Assembly: GCA_936450465.1 (NCBI GenBank)
Contig: OW388302.1
Span: 58,158,459-58,222,458, forward strand
Direction: 5' to 3'
Source: Gibbula magus
Lineage: Eukaryota; Mollusca; Gastropoda; Trochida; Trochidae
DNA length: 64,000 nt
The notes under the pieces are model-generated. The model made no database searches. It saw only the letters and a list, made by a program, of their open reading frames with translations, and was not told the origin of the DNA. Position 1 is the first letter of the stretch; the number at the start of each line of letters is the position of its first letter. Shown here piece after piece: positions 35,280 to 46,970 of the stretch. Made by a program: the position numbers and the translations under genes.

Positions 35280-36990
35280 TAGAAAAAACAAGCTTCTGGA
35301 ACTAGTAGAAGAAAGCTACTGAAACAGCTTCTTTATGATATTCTAAACATCTAGTGACGTCACCCTATTGTCTCACCAGGGTCTTCTTTTACCGACTAAA
35401 ACTCTACCAGTAGTTTATCGGGCATTATTTAAAATGCTCTAAGAATTCCTGAGTAAATGCCATGTGCTCTTTGTTTTGAATGGTTATTTATGAATTCGAA
35501 TGTTTTTTGGCTGATTATATCAAATCTTTCTCTCATTGTATACTATTTTAAAATATCACAACTTTGAAAACTTTGAAAAATTCGAATTATCAGAATCATT
35601 TAATGTACAAAGTGGTGTGAGATAGGGCTGTGTACTTAGTCCTTTTTTATTCTCCTTTTTCATTAATGAATTGGCTATGCAGATTGAAAAGAATTGCGGA
35701 AATGGTATCCAATTACATCCAGGTGTCTTCCAAATTTCCCATTCATAATTTGCAGATGACATTGATCTTTTTTCAATTACTGTTGTGGGTCTACAGAAGA
35801 AAATTGCCGAATTGGAAACTTAATGTGAGCAATCTAAACTCATTGTCAATATGAATAAAACAAGAGTATAACTTTCAAGAAAGGGAGTAAATTATCTCGA
35901 CATGGAAAATGGTACTTTAAAGGCAATCTAATAGAATCAACAACTTCGTGGCTAGGTTTTTACTTTACTAACCAGTTGTCCTGGTCAACCCATGTTAAGT
36001 ATGCATTTATCCAAGCTCAGAAAATATTGATAAGCATTTAGAAAAATGTAAAAGTACTTGGAGATTTAAATTTAACATCCTTTTTCAGAATTGTTTATGT
36101 AAAAACAATTCCAATTCTATAGTACGGGTCTGAAATGTGAGGATATTGTCATTTTCACAAATTAGAGAGAGTTCATTTATTGGCCTGTAAGAATTTTCTT
36201 GGGGTAAAGATGAACATGTGCAACGTAATGATATAAGGAGAATGAGGTAGGTATCCGCTTATAATTAATTCGTTAAAGTAAGTTCTCAAACACATGCTGA
36301 GAATCTTACCAAAATAATGTTATGAAATGAAGATTTTATATGACAAACATTGACACAAGAACTGGGTAACGTATTTTAAAAAGTTATTATTCTCAACAGG
36401 TTTTAATCACAAATGGTATGAACAAAATGTTGAATTTCCTACAACATTTATAAACTCCTTTACGCAAAGGCTAAAAACTGGCTTCATAAACTCTCCCTCT
36501 CTACCAAATGTGATTATTATTCTGCTTTTAAACCATATACTTCTACTAAATATAATCTATCATGTGTCACTATAAGTACATTTAGAGTAGGCTTATCACG
36601 TTTCCGATGTTCATCGCATATATTTAACAGATATTTAAATATAAAAATAGAAGATAGATTATGTAAATCATGAAATATCAACGTATTAGAAAGTGAGTAC
36701 CATTTTTTGCTTGTGTGTCAATTATATGATAATTTACATAGAAAATACCTTAAAGAATTATATTATGTCCATTCGTTTTCAGATAAATATTCATCTTTAT
36801 TAAACTGTAAAAATCAGAATGTAATTAAAAATCTTCCTATGTTTATATATCATGTTACGGATATCAGAAATGACGAGTATAAAAGAGCAGCGCAATGTGT
36901 CATCGTGTTTATTAGCCATATATACATTCATGTATATTCAAGTTTATTGTGTACTATAGGTCTGTGGCCTATGAAGTAATGGATCAAAAC
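35280..36990 (+). mobile_element. LINE family 1, copy C (most complete)
   Basis: Longest copy of this LINE: leader near 35300, GVRQGCVLSPFLFSFFINEL-like around 35615-35670, FADDIDLF near 35755, LACKNFLGVKMN near 36185, GECGR/YPLIIN near 36240, NWLHKLSLSTKCDYY-like near 36475, SRFRCSSHIFNRYLNI near 36600, and EYHFLLVCQLYDNLHRKYLK near 36690-36740. The last two conserved blocks are the C-terminal domain after RT. Frame changes and stops make it inactive. No RNase H was seen. Confidence 0.75.
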
Positions 36991-37220
36991 CGTGTCAGAG
37001 GCTTTGTTTGAATTCCTTCTTCAGATAAATTTTAATTGTTATTAAACTGTAAAAATCAGAATGTAATTAAAAATATTGCTATGTTTATATATCATGCTAG
37101 TGACTAGTATAGTATAGACTAGTATAAAAGAGCAGCGCAATGTGTCATCGTGTTTACTAGCTATATATATATATTCATGTATATTCAAGTTTATTGTGTA
37201 CTATAGGTCTGTGGCCTTTG
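36775..37220 (+). repeat. tandem duplication of LINE 1C 3' end
   Basis: The ~200 bases at 36778-36975 (CAGATAAATATTCATC .. AAAGAGCAGCGCAATGTGTC .. CTATAGGTCTGTGGCCT) recur at 37018-37220 with about 240 base spacing, giving two copies of the LINE 3' untranslated tail. Confidence 0.75.
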
Positions 37221-37265
37221 AATATGGAATAAAGAATTTCGCAATTTTGAAAACTCAATTTCTAT

Positions 37266-37335
37266 TGATCATACCTGGGTTCGATCCCTGGACCCTTTGT
37301 TTGCCAATCAACGCTCTTGCCAACTGAGCACGATA
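37266..37335 (-). repeat. tRNA-like sequence (SINE head or tRNA relic)
   Basis: The minus strand shows an A-box-like TGCTCAGTTGGCAAGAGC and, about 35 bases later, a B-box-like GGGATCGAACCC. Neither a complete cloverleaf nor a CCA-type end was established, so it is treated as a tRNA-derived repeat. Confidence 0.5.
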
Positions 37336-37649
37336 TCAGAGCTAAATGTTTGTCAGTATGAACACTGCGTTATACATGAGATAAGGAGCGGGTACAACTC
37401 CTGTGCACAGCATGCATTGCAGGCGTGTAGCATGTGCAGACCGCGGCTCTCAACAACTGATCCCAATAGCAAATACAAATCCGTGGGGATTTTAAAATAT
37501 TAAACTACATCTTAAATATAGCGTCGGTTGGTTCATAAGTTGAATCAAAACCTCCCCCTCAGTTTTGTTTGCAAAAGGAAGCCCTCGGCATCGGGAAGTT
37601 CGACCCTTCCTTCTGCCGAGACCTTTCTCTCGCAAATAAAACCCCCGGG

Positions 37650-38892
37650 TCATTTTTATTCCTCAATATAACATTATTTCCCTCAACTCAAATTCTGAAA
37701 ATGGACCGACTTACACATTTGTCCCTACTAAACTAGGATTGAGTATATCTTTACATCGACTGATAATGCATGCTGTGGATGCGAAGCACAAATACATCAT
37801 GAACTTTATCTAAATTCACTATCGTACCATCTACCAATATCACTGAGGCTGAATGTAGTCAGTCGACCACCCTAGAGTCTAATGTTCAAGAACAAATTTA
37901 CTTAATAGAAGAGATGTGATGCTCCGAAATCACCAAGCGTCTTAGAATACAAATTCTAATTAATCAATATTACCTCACGTGCGGGAATATGTTGATGACA
38001 CAAAGGAACTGTATAGTGACATCATCAACTGTATATCTGAAGCAAATAAAAAAAAAGAGAGACTCTTTCAGGAATTTGAAGATTCATTTGAGTGTAATAA
38101 TGCACTCTTTTGGAAGTTGATGTATAAAAAGAAAAGTTAAATCGAATAACTACTGCACGCATCTAATCATAATGGACTCAGAAATTTGGGATCCACAGGA
38201 GTTTGCAGACTTTTACAAATCTGTTCATACTCCTCTAATACAGATTTTGATGATTGCCGTCGTAATATTGTTGATAAACAAGTAGATTACTTCCGGAGTT
38301 CAAATTCAACCTGTAATGTTAGTACTCTGCAGACCCCAGTGGACAGTCAAGAACTAGATGATTTTATACAAAAGCAGAACAAGGAACAGGAACCAGGAGC
38401 AGATAAAGTTATAAATCAGTTGGCGTTGCTCGTCGGCGACGCACATCATAAATCGTGCTCTCGTCTTTTTTGCTTGTTTTGTGTGTTTTCATGTCGTCAA
38501 AGTAACCAAAATTTCCTTCGGGATAATAAAGTATTATCTTATAATATCTTAAATGAGCATCTAATCTGTGGTGACAAAACTACAGCACTTGTAAAACATT
38601 TCAACACATTGATTCAAACTGGGCATATACCCATCCGAGTAAACTTTGACTTATCATACCTATTCACAAGGGCAGAAATAAGTCAAAAGCCGACCCAGGA
38701 AACTACAGACAAATCACTCACCTATCTCCTAATTTACAAGCTGAATTTACTTCTGTACTAGCGGTTGAGAGCATTTAACTTAACAACATCAATGTACAAC
38801 ATCCACAGTAGAACGGATACTAATCACGAACCGGACCAACTACAGCAGTATCAATCTAACAGAAGTGTTTCATCATAATCTTGGTAACAGCG
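37650..38892 (+). mobile_element. LINE family 2, copy C, 5' part
   Basis: Same element as at 29.3-31.3 kb (LTDNACCGCEAQIHHEL-like near 37760, GADKVINQ near 38400, HLICGDKTTALVKHFNTLIQ near 38565, ADPGNYRQIT near 38690). It is interrupted at 38893-38897 by a 3.5 kb insertion and resumes at 42431. The 136 bp insert of copy B is also present here at 38415-38550. Confidence 0.8.
38415..38550 (+). mobile_element. small retroposon-like insertion in LINE 2C
   Basis: Same insertion at the same site as 30245-30380 in copy B, with the CTCGTCGGCGACGCACATC block and an AATATCTT end. Sharing the site shows that copies B and C come from one duplicated ancestor. Confidence 0.65.
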
Positions 38893-38897
38893 TCTTT

Positions 38898-41800
38898 CAG
38901 TCATGGACATGTCGGCTTTCCGTCTCGTTACAATGGGACGGTATGCCGTCTAAAAAATATTGTCTTATAAAGATGGCATGCCGTCTATAAAACGTATTAG
39001 ACGGTATCCAGTCTTAATGATTCAGGGGAGAGTTCATTGTGTCAAATGTTAAAAAATTAAGACGGCATTCCATCTTCATATTTCACAAGACGGCATGCTG
39101 TCTCATATTTAAAAATATAACAGCATGGCTGTATTGAGCTTACTTGGGAGTTACCGACTGAGACCGAGGTGTTCCAGTTAGAGCCCTCGCGCACGTGAAT
39201 CACGAGGCCGAAGTGTTCATGTTTCACGTGCTCGATGGTTCGTCTAACTTGAACCCAATCTCAACACTGCATCAAACCACAAACAGAATTGACAACATTT
39301 TAGTTTTATTTTCAGTTCTCGTTTGTTTGACGTATTAGGGTAAAAGAAACGTGTCCTTGTCAGAAAAAAAGTGTCTATATTAGGCAGCTTACAGAAAGCA
39401 TGAACTAATCGTGATGCACGTGGAAATGTACAAGTTGGTACTGTCAATGCCAATATCGTCAGCTTACATAAATAAAAAAACAAAACAATACAACATATGG
39501 TGTTTATTAAAATGTGCACTTCCATTTAAAGTTACTTATTTGCATACATTCTTTGCTCCATTGTGTCATTTTTTTAAATTTGTTTTTTTTATTATTAAAG
39601 TTTATACAATATATTACGTTTAGAGGGTAAAACATCTCATTATCCGACCCAATAAGCCGTATCAGTAGAAATATGTGTAATTGATTGATTTAAATTGGTG
39701 CGATCTGAAAAGCGACAATTTTGTGGAAGTCTTCAGTGTGAGTAGTAGTTTGCTTGGTTTCATGCAATTTGGAGAGGTTAAGAGCAAGATAGTGGGCCAT
39801 TCCATCATGCCATAGTTTAACTCCACTCTGAGTGTTAAAGAACCATAGTGTTTTAACTACAACATTATGTTTATGTGTATCAATCGCTAGGGAAATCTAC
39901 AAAACTATGACACATAATTTTCATATCACAACAATCCGATGAAATTTGGTTTTAAAGACAAGTAAGCCTTATATTAACGAGCGTCAATAGAATCTAACGT
40001 CAGCTTTTCCTTTTCTGTATAAAAACAGTACCACCTAGCAACCTTTCCTAGGCGTGTTGGCTTATCAATTTTACAAGTCGCCACAATGTCAACCCATATG
40101 AAGCTCGTTTTTCTCAAGTGTTTTCAACTGAATGTGACAATAGTTATATTATCATGTTTCAAAAGATCCTGTTAATATACAAATTATTGACATTTTACCT
40201 GTTAAATGCATTTTATTGTGATTATATCAGCAAACAATGACAGATATAGTATCTGTAAATAAAACTACATAATTGAAATAAATTGTAAATAAATAAACGC
40301 CAAAAACGTATATTTATATTTTTTTAAATACTCATAAACTGTCTCTTGTATTTGTTTGTTTATTTTTATGTTTATTTGGAAGTAACCAGAATGTGTCGCG
40401 CTTGAAAATAATAGACTTGATCTTTATGTAAACTGGAAACTTATATTTTGGGTCGAAAAAAGTAAATTTGCGAAAAACTAAGAGTATATTTCAATACGAA
40501 AATACGAAATGTCTATTAACATACACAATAGCTCTTATAGGTATAGCTTAATCAGTCAGAATGCTTTAACTACTTTCTAACAGGCAATTTAGTATGAACA
40601 CCTTAAAATGACAGGGCCGGAAAATATTCGTTATAGAATTCTTTAATTGTTTCAGGGGTCTCATTTAGCCATTGGTTACACTGTTTATGTTTCTTTTCGC
40701 GAGAGTAATTGATTTTTTGGTTAGAACGGCGTGCTTTAGTTCCTTTAAAGTGACAAAACTAAGACTACTATGCAAACTTATAACCATTTTGGTCAAATAA
40801 AATCTAAGAACTCTAGTCACTTGCTCAATCAATTGCATAGAAATGTCATTTTCCTGTCATCTGGTTGTAGTGTTAGTTCATTCGATCAGAAACCATCAGG
40901 TTGCAGGTTCGATCCCACAGTTCCTCGAACGTATTTGTGATCAGTGTGAAAGTGCCAATTCATCTGCAATCTTATATAAACGTTTGATGTAAAATGAGGA
41001 AGATTGTCACAGCATTAACATTGTACATCGACATATGTCATATTTTTGTTTGTGGAAATCGAGTTATTACATAACAACAGTGATCTTTGGGTTTGAATTA
41101 TGTTGTTTGAAAATAGCCTGCATCATTAGCGTTTTGATAGTCCAGCCGTTCAATAGTAACAGTGTAAGATATGTTTCTATGTGTGTTGACAAGATTAAAT
41201 TCACCATTGATGATGCTGATACATTTCTATTATTTGTAATAATTGCCTTCAGTGGTATCGATAATTAACATATATATAGTTAAAGACATTAACACACTCT
41301 CATGGATGTCATGTTGTTTTACAAAACTCTTGCCAGTAAAATTATGTTTCCTTTGCTCTTCCTAGGGACGAGATAATTTTACAGCCTTTCGTGTTGTAAA
41401 AACATTATGACATCCCCACTTGGATATGAATCTTTATTTATTCGATTGTGGAGAACTTGTTTCACCATACCATTAAACAAGGTTAAGATAATTACAATTA
41501 CTAAAACTAAAATACCATAAAGACTTATAGCTGTTTGCTGACTTACTGTCTAAACATACTTGGCTCTATAACTGATCAGACCTTAGATAAAACAATATAT
41601 GAGGTTGAAACCATACATTTTCTAAATCGACAATTTATAACCCCTATTTGCCAAGACGACTGTACATATATTTTGGGGCCACACCAGATCTACAATTTAT
41701 AATCCCCATCTGCCAAGCTGTCGACGAAGAAGACGACACATGTTGATTTGTTTACCTGTGGTCCTTGGTTGAGATCACAGATTCCAATGGGAAAAAGTCT

Positions 41801-42430
41801 TAACACACGAAAAGACAATAGTTTTAGACGGCATGCCATCTTTATAAGACAATATGTTTTAGACGGCATGCCATCTTTATAAGACAATATCATCTTTTTG
41901 TAAAGAGACGGAAAGCCGTCATTTATTCATAAAAATATATTTATAATTTAAATTTCAAATAATGATGTCTCCCTTCTGACAATAAAGACGACATGCCGTC
42001 CAAATTATTTAAAGATGGCATGCCGTCCAGAATTATGTTTGTATTAGACGGCATGCCGTCTGATATCACAAAATATGCCCGAAATATGCCCATTTACTAA
42101 AAGAAATGATTCTCTTAATAAAAGAAATGATAAACATGTTTTTGCATATCCCTATGCTGTAATATCGTATCTTTGAGTATGCACTCTTTGAGTTAAATCC
42201 TAGGCACAAATATTGAGATATATCGATAAAATCACTACCACTCCTCACTCTGCCTTTCAATGTTTTTCGTAATTTTCTCTGGTCTGAAAGAGAGCATCCA
42301 TCTTTTTGTAGTTCAGATCATCAGAGGGAAGGAGGCATTAATTGTTTCCAAAATATTATGGCTTTGTCTGATCCTGTGTTTTCTATATGCTTGAATGAAT
42401 GGTCCAGCTATGTTATATTTTTTTAGACTG
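38898..42430. mobile_element. 3.5 kb insertion with palindrome-studded ends
   Basis: The insertion splits LINE 2C. TCTTT is present on both sides (38893-38897 and 42431-42435) and copy B supplies the uninterrupted site, so the limits are well defined. The ends read CAGTC in inverted orientation. Each end carries a cluster of variants of AGACGGCATGCCGTCT, a perfect 16 base palindrome: left at about 38937, 38971, 38999, 39060, 39088; right at about 41826, 41861, 41905, 41986, 42013, 42046. Parts of the clusters are inverted copies of each other (GATGGCATGCCGTCT, TTGTCTTATAAAG). No transposase or long coding frame was found inside, so it looks non-autonomous. The superfamily is not assigned. Confidence 0.75.
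40859..40935 (+). repeat. tRNA-like SINE head
   Basis: GTTGTAGTGTTAGTTCATTC resembles an A box and GCAGGTTCGATCCCACAG a B box at typical spacing. It lies inside the 3.5 kb insertion. The 3' end was not delimited. Confidence 0.4.
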
Positions 42431-43105
42431 TCTTTGGAGCCTGTCTAGATAACAAACAAACCTTTGATACTGGTTGGCGAAAAGGTCTCTTAATAAAGCT
42501 TCATCATCTTGGAATCAATGGACTCTCCTGGAAATTACTGGTCGACAACTACACAGACTTCCTTAATACTGTCCCAGTTAATGGTACACACTCAAAACAT
42601 TTTTAGTCGAAAAGAGTGTCACACAAAATGGTGTATTATCAACAAGTAGGTACCTTATCTTCACAGATGACTTACTACATAAATTGGAGAAGTCAAATAA
42701 TGGAATCATGGTAGCCAACCTCCATCTCGGTAAGGAGAAGCATTTATATAGGCTTTATTAGCCTGTTTGCTAATCCCTTTTCCATGTATATTGTACTTTT
42801 TGTTTTGTATACCATTAACATATCTTATGGAAATAAAATATTGTTTAAATCATCTCGGTAATCAAATGCTAGCAGACGATCTGACTCGTTTAGTACTATT
42901 CCCGCGACGTGTACAGGAGCTTCTCACTATAGTCACAGAGTACACAAGAAAATGGAGACACATAGTACATCCGGCTACATGTAAAGTCATAGCCTTTGGC
43001 TCCAGATCCAACACTAGAAATCTATACTTCACACTAACTGACAGAAATACTGAAACTTGTGAAACTAGAATGACTATCAACTATTTCAAATATTTCAAAT
43101 CTTAG
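42431..43105 (+). mobile_element. LINE family 2, copy C, 3' part
   Basis: Continues the LINE from 38892: VFGACLDNKQTFDTGWRK near 42435, HHLGINGLSWKLLVDNYTD near 42505, then LADDLTRLVLFPR near 42870 and VIAFGSRSN near 42985. It carries a separate 117 base insertion at 42734-42850. Confidence 0.8.
42734..42850 (+). mobile_element. short retroposed LINE 3' end with 11 bp target duplication
   Basis: CATCTCGGTAA occurs at 42723-42733 and again at 42851-42861, and copy B has only one copy at the same place. The insert ends ATGGAAATAAAATATTGTTT, typical of the A-rich end of a non-LTR 3' UTR. A related end lies near 24690. Confidence 0.75.
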
Positions 43106-43129
43106 TCACTGGCAGCTAAAATGAACATT

Positions 43130-43185
43130 GTTGGCTAAACTTCCTCCAATTTTCCCAACACGATTTCAAGATAATATGTAATGTA
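43130..43185 (-). pseudogene. degenerate 'K' exon relic
   Basis: The minus strand reads YILKSCWEN, aligned with YIVLKSSRG in the exon at 61731-61809 and with the relic at 31303-31360. It has no valid donor. Confidence 0.4.
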
Positions 43186-43374
43186 ACCATGTAACATTTG
43201 GGAATAACACGGGACAGAAGACATGAACAGTATTTAAATATAATATATATATGTATATAAATATATATTTATGCATGATAGCCACATGTAACACATATTT
43301 ATATCAAATACTTATGTATAACACTTAGGTGTGTGACATCACAGAGTTGATATCACACCATTTTATTTAAGATG

Positions 43375-43690
43375 GAGGTTACAAGGAGTGAAGGTGGGAT
43401 GGTGCAGAAGAAAGCGAAAGAGGTCCAGGTTTCAAATTCTACCAGGGGCTCTGCAACTATGACTATTGTAGGTCAATGTACACAACCTTTCAGCTTTCTA
43501 AGACTACCATTAAGTTTCAATGTTATGGTCTCTGTGGCCTTTATTGGGGGACGTCAATTCACAAAATATAAAATCACCCATCCTTCCTAGTGCATTTAGT
43601 TTTTGAGAAGAAAATGAAAATAGATATTTAGGTCGTGGCCCCTGTGCTCTTTTATTACGGGCCACATATTCACCAACTTTTTAATTTATA
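43375..43690 (+). mobile_element. SINE (second family) with internal insertion
   Basis: Same element and same cassette position as 31585-31790: AAAGCGAAAGAGGTCCAGG, CAGGGGCTCTGCAACTATGA, and the tail GGTCGTGGCCCCTGTGC. Relative to that copy it has roughly 130 extra bases between CTATTGTAG and ATATTTAGG. Confidence 0.55.
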
Positions 43691-43862
43691 ATTCCCAATG
43701 CTTTGTTATCAAGAGTTCATGTCATTAGCTTATCCGGCCGTTTCAACAAGTATGTCCACCTGGAACTGAATTTAGATTTGAGAAATACTCAGCATACACA
43801 AACAAATATGTTGAAATACATTGACAGAGACCTATGATCAAATAATGCTCTTTGTGTATTTT

Positions 43863-44647
43863 TTAGGATTCTAGGTATGACACAATATCATCATGATCAT
43901 GACTCCTCGCCAACTGTATGGGTGTATTTCCCTCGTTGTCTCTCTTCCTCTCGAACCCCTTCAGTTCCTTCAGAGTGAGAAGATACTTGACCACATCCAA
44001 GTGACCAGCGAGACAGGCGATGTGGAGTGCAGTGAAACCAAAATCATCTGACAATGTCAAATTTGCATGATATTCTCTATGCAGCTGTTTAACAATTTGA
44101 AGTTCACCTGTTTCTGCAGTCATCATAAGAGGAGTTTTACCGCGCCATCCTTTACATTCTACAGCAACAAGGTTAAGTGACAGTACATACTTCATAATGT
44201 CCCATTTACGATGTCTACAAGCTATGTGTAGGATAGTGTTGTTGTCCGTATCAACTGTGTTTAATTTAGCCCCCCTGTACATCAGGAACTTTAAAATCTG
44301 AACATTTTTAGCATACATCAGAGGCGTCGTCCCGTCTTTATCTCTCCAGTGTATGTCAAACTTATAGTCATCTAGCAGCTTCTTAGCAATGTACGTGCTA
44401 CAACCTATACTTGCAAAATGTAACACGGTGCTCTTGTCCTCGTCCACAATGGAGTGATCACATCCTTGTTGAACAAGAAAATCAAACATGTCTTTCCTGT
44501 CTTTAATGGCTGCCTTCATCACACATGTCTCCTCACAGTCGTCCTGGGAGTCTATGTCCACCATCTCTAGGCGGAGAAGGCGCTCCACCTCGACCAAATC
44601 ACCCTCTTCACATGCTTTAAAGAAATCCTCACTGGGTACTCTCTTAT
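43863..44647 (-). CDS. ankyrin-repeat terminal exon, locus 4
   Basis: Intact 785 base exon, closely matching locus 3: EDFFKACEEGDLVEVERLL, KSTVLHFASIGCSTYIAKKL, DKDGTTPLMYAKNVQILKFL, NNTILHIACRHRKWDIMKYV, FTALHIACLAGHLDVVKYLL, GNTPIQLARSHDHDDIVSYL, ES, stop. The acceptor TTCACAG precedes 44647, phase 1. The nearest upstream PAN exon on the minus strand is 56918-57203, in matching phase with a GT donor. Joined they give 1071 bases (356 residues) across a 12.3 kb intron. That pairing is inferred from order and phase only. Confidence 0.8.
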
Positions 44648-44942
44648 CTGTGAAGTAGAGGATTTTAACTTGCAATCAAGGAAAGCAAATACAGTACGGG
44701 CAAAAGAAACGATACCAACTTGTCGACTTAGTCACAATGATAATACTGCTGTCGGAAGTAACTTTGGAATGTTTTATATATGCTTTGTACAATGTTATGT
44801 CTCTTCAAACGTACTTGCTGACGTGCTAAAATCAATGAGTTGAACAGATTATGGAAGATATCGAAAAAGAAGTTGTTGCTATTATGTGGCTTTTTTAAAA
44901 TGTAATTTGTTTAAATCATTTCTTTAGGATGTCATAAAACAT

Positions 44943-45206
44943 TATATTACCCATACGGGTGAGAAGACAGAGGTGATTATTTTTGTGATATTTGCACATT
45001 TGCTTTCAAGTGATTCTCAACGTTGATTGGTCGGTTACCCGGAGAAAGAATGACTATGACGTCATAAAACAATGGTCTGACGCTACGATTTATCTTATGA
45101 CGTCACAATGTTACTGTGGCGACAGGTCCTTCACATCGGCCGCCCAACATGAAAATGTAATAACCAGGCGTAATTTGGTCAATTTAATTGCATAATGGGT
45201 AATATA
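44943..45206. mobile_element. small inverted-repeat element (TATTACCCAT ends)
   Basis: Begins TATATTACCCATACGGGTGA and ends ATAATGGGTAATATA. A related sequence occurs inverted at 63255-63365 (ACCCGTATGGGTAATATA, GATTATTTTTGTGATATT on the opposite strand). No coding potential. Confidence 0.5.
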
Positions 45207-45352
45207 TAGAATAACCAACTCGGTACGAGTGATTACGGGAAATATCCACTTGTCTAGATAATGTTCAGAGCCACTCGCTAAAGCTCGTGGCTGAACATTA
45301 TTTAGACTCATGGATATTTCCCGTAATCACTCGTACCTCGTTGGTTTTTCTC
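45207..45352. mobile_element. hairpin MITE-like element, copy 1
   Basis: Nearly palindromic: AGAATAACCAACTCGGTACG and GTGATTACGGGAAATATCCA return inverted as GGATATTTCCCGTAATCACT and CGTACCTCGTTGG, with a small inner hairpin (GCCACTCGCTAAAGCTCGTGGC). A second copy is at 62010-62141. Confidence 0.75.
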
Positions 45353-45754
45353 TAAATCTTCATATTTCAGCGTTCCATATTGACTTAAGTTAATGGAGAT
45401 ACCAAACAGAAATGAGTTCTGAAACTTTAACTGACAATTTGTCAATAATTAAAGCAGCAGTTTAGTTGGTTAAATGAGTTACAAATCTAACATTATTTTG
45501 GTAGCGATTCTTTTGTGGATTCATTTTCAATTTGGCACTTTATTTTCTTCACATTAAAATTAATGTCCAACAAATGAACTAATACTCACAACACGATTCC
45601 AAAGAAAGAATCATACAGGAACATTATAGCAAACAAGTAAAAGTAAACTTGCTAAAAATAATCATTGGTTCTGTTGCTCATCACAATATAAACTTTCACC
45701 AAATTTGCAATGTATGATTACAACTGGCCGAAAATGTTTCAACTCTTCCCACCA

Positions 45755-45955
45755 GTCATTTGGTTGATTGCCAATCAAAATAGAAAGTGTTGTCCTAGAG
45801 AGCAACCACTCATCTGGCTGATTGCCAATCAAAAAAAGAAAGTGTTGTCCCAGAGAGCAACTAGTCATCTGGCTGATGGCCAATCAAAGTAGAAGATGTT
45901 ATCCCAGAGAGCAACCGGTCATCTCCCTGATTGCCAATTAAAGTAGAAATTAGCT
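45755..45955. repeat. 62 bp minisatellite (about 3 copies)
   Basis: Three to four copies of a unit with GATTGCCAATCAAAGTAGAA and GTTGTCCCAGAGAGCAAC. Single related units occur near 21950 and 33770, in or beside other loci of the ankyrin family. Confidence 0.8.
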
Positions 45956-46920
45956 ATTTGGAGATTTTACAAGCGCTTCCAGCGGAGCTGATCTCGCACA
46001 TGTAATGCGGAAATGTTGCAAAGATGAGAAAAGATTTTTAAGCCGATCCGAAAATGAGGGGGGAGGGAAAATTTTGAAATTGTGAATGAATTCAGCTAAC
46101 TCAAAAGAGAGAGAAGTAAAATATGTTTTGAATTGTTGGATTGTTATATATAGGCACCTAGTGCATTGGAAATTGTTGAGTTGTTTGTGGGTTTTAGTAA
46201 TTGTTATAGGGGTATACTTTTGTTGTAGGAGTGTTGTGTGTAGTGGTTTACGTTGTGTTATGTAGTGGGTGCATTCTGTGAGAATGTGTGTAATTGTTTC
46301 AAGGTGTTTGCAGTTTGGGCATGTTTGTGTGGAGCTGCGTTTGATTTTGTGCAAGTAAGTGGGTGTTTGTTAGCTAACGCGAGTTTGTGTTTTGAGATGT
46401 TTAGTTGCTGTAGGAGTTGTGTGATGAATGAATCCTCTGAAGATGCTGCCAAGAAGTTTAAGGTGAGTTGGTCCGGTCTGAGATTGAGGGGAATTTCACT
46501 AGTTAGGATCCTAATAGGTTCAAGGTATGTGCATTGTTGTGTACGTGTTGCGAGTTTTAATGCCTGGTACTGTATGAAGATTATTTGTTTAGCTAAGGTA
46601 TGGTTTAATTTGTTGTATATCGGTGGGCCATAATCCAAGTTTGACCTAATTAGAGAAGTATAAATTGTGTTAACTCCCCAGCCTGTGCCGGAGACTGCAC
46701 ATAGGACATTAAGGTCCTTGCTGCACCGAAAAATGAAGTCTTTGACGTGGGCTCCCCAGGTGAGGTGTTCGTTAAAGATTAAGCCGAGAAATTTGGTATG
46801 ATTTTGAAAATTGATTTTATCATTTTTAAGAAAGAGTTTTGGATTGGGCGCATTCTTTTGTGTTTGAATATTATTATTACTATAATAATTTGAAGCCCCA
46901 TTTGTCAGCCGATTGGTCAA
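45950..46920 (-). mobile_element. LINE family 3 fragment (end of RT, C-terminal motif)
   Basis: The minus strand reads KFLGLIFNEHLTWGAHVKDF, SLIRSNLDYGPPIYN, YQALKLATRTQ, then after a frame change HKIKRSSTQTCPNCKH, HILTECTHY. These are the last RT block, the connector and the C-terminal C-x2-C..H..C motif of a Jockey-like LINE. The RNase H that should lie between is missing, so there is an internal deletion. The 5' end is truncated. Confidence 0.8.
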
Positions 46921-46970
46921 CCTTATTTACTGCGAATTGGAGTAATTTAGTAGCTTTTTAAAGCCATTTA

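Noticed and set aside
37266..37335. Functional tRNA gene
   Set aside because: A and B boxes are visible but a full cloverleaf could not be drawn with confidence; more likely a tRNA-derived repeat.
46253..46633. 126-codon plus-strand frame
   Set aside because: Antisense shadow of the LINE family 3 reverse transcriptase.
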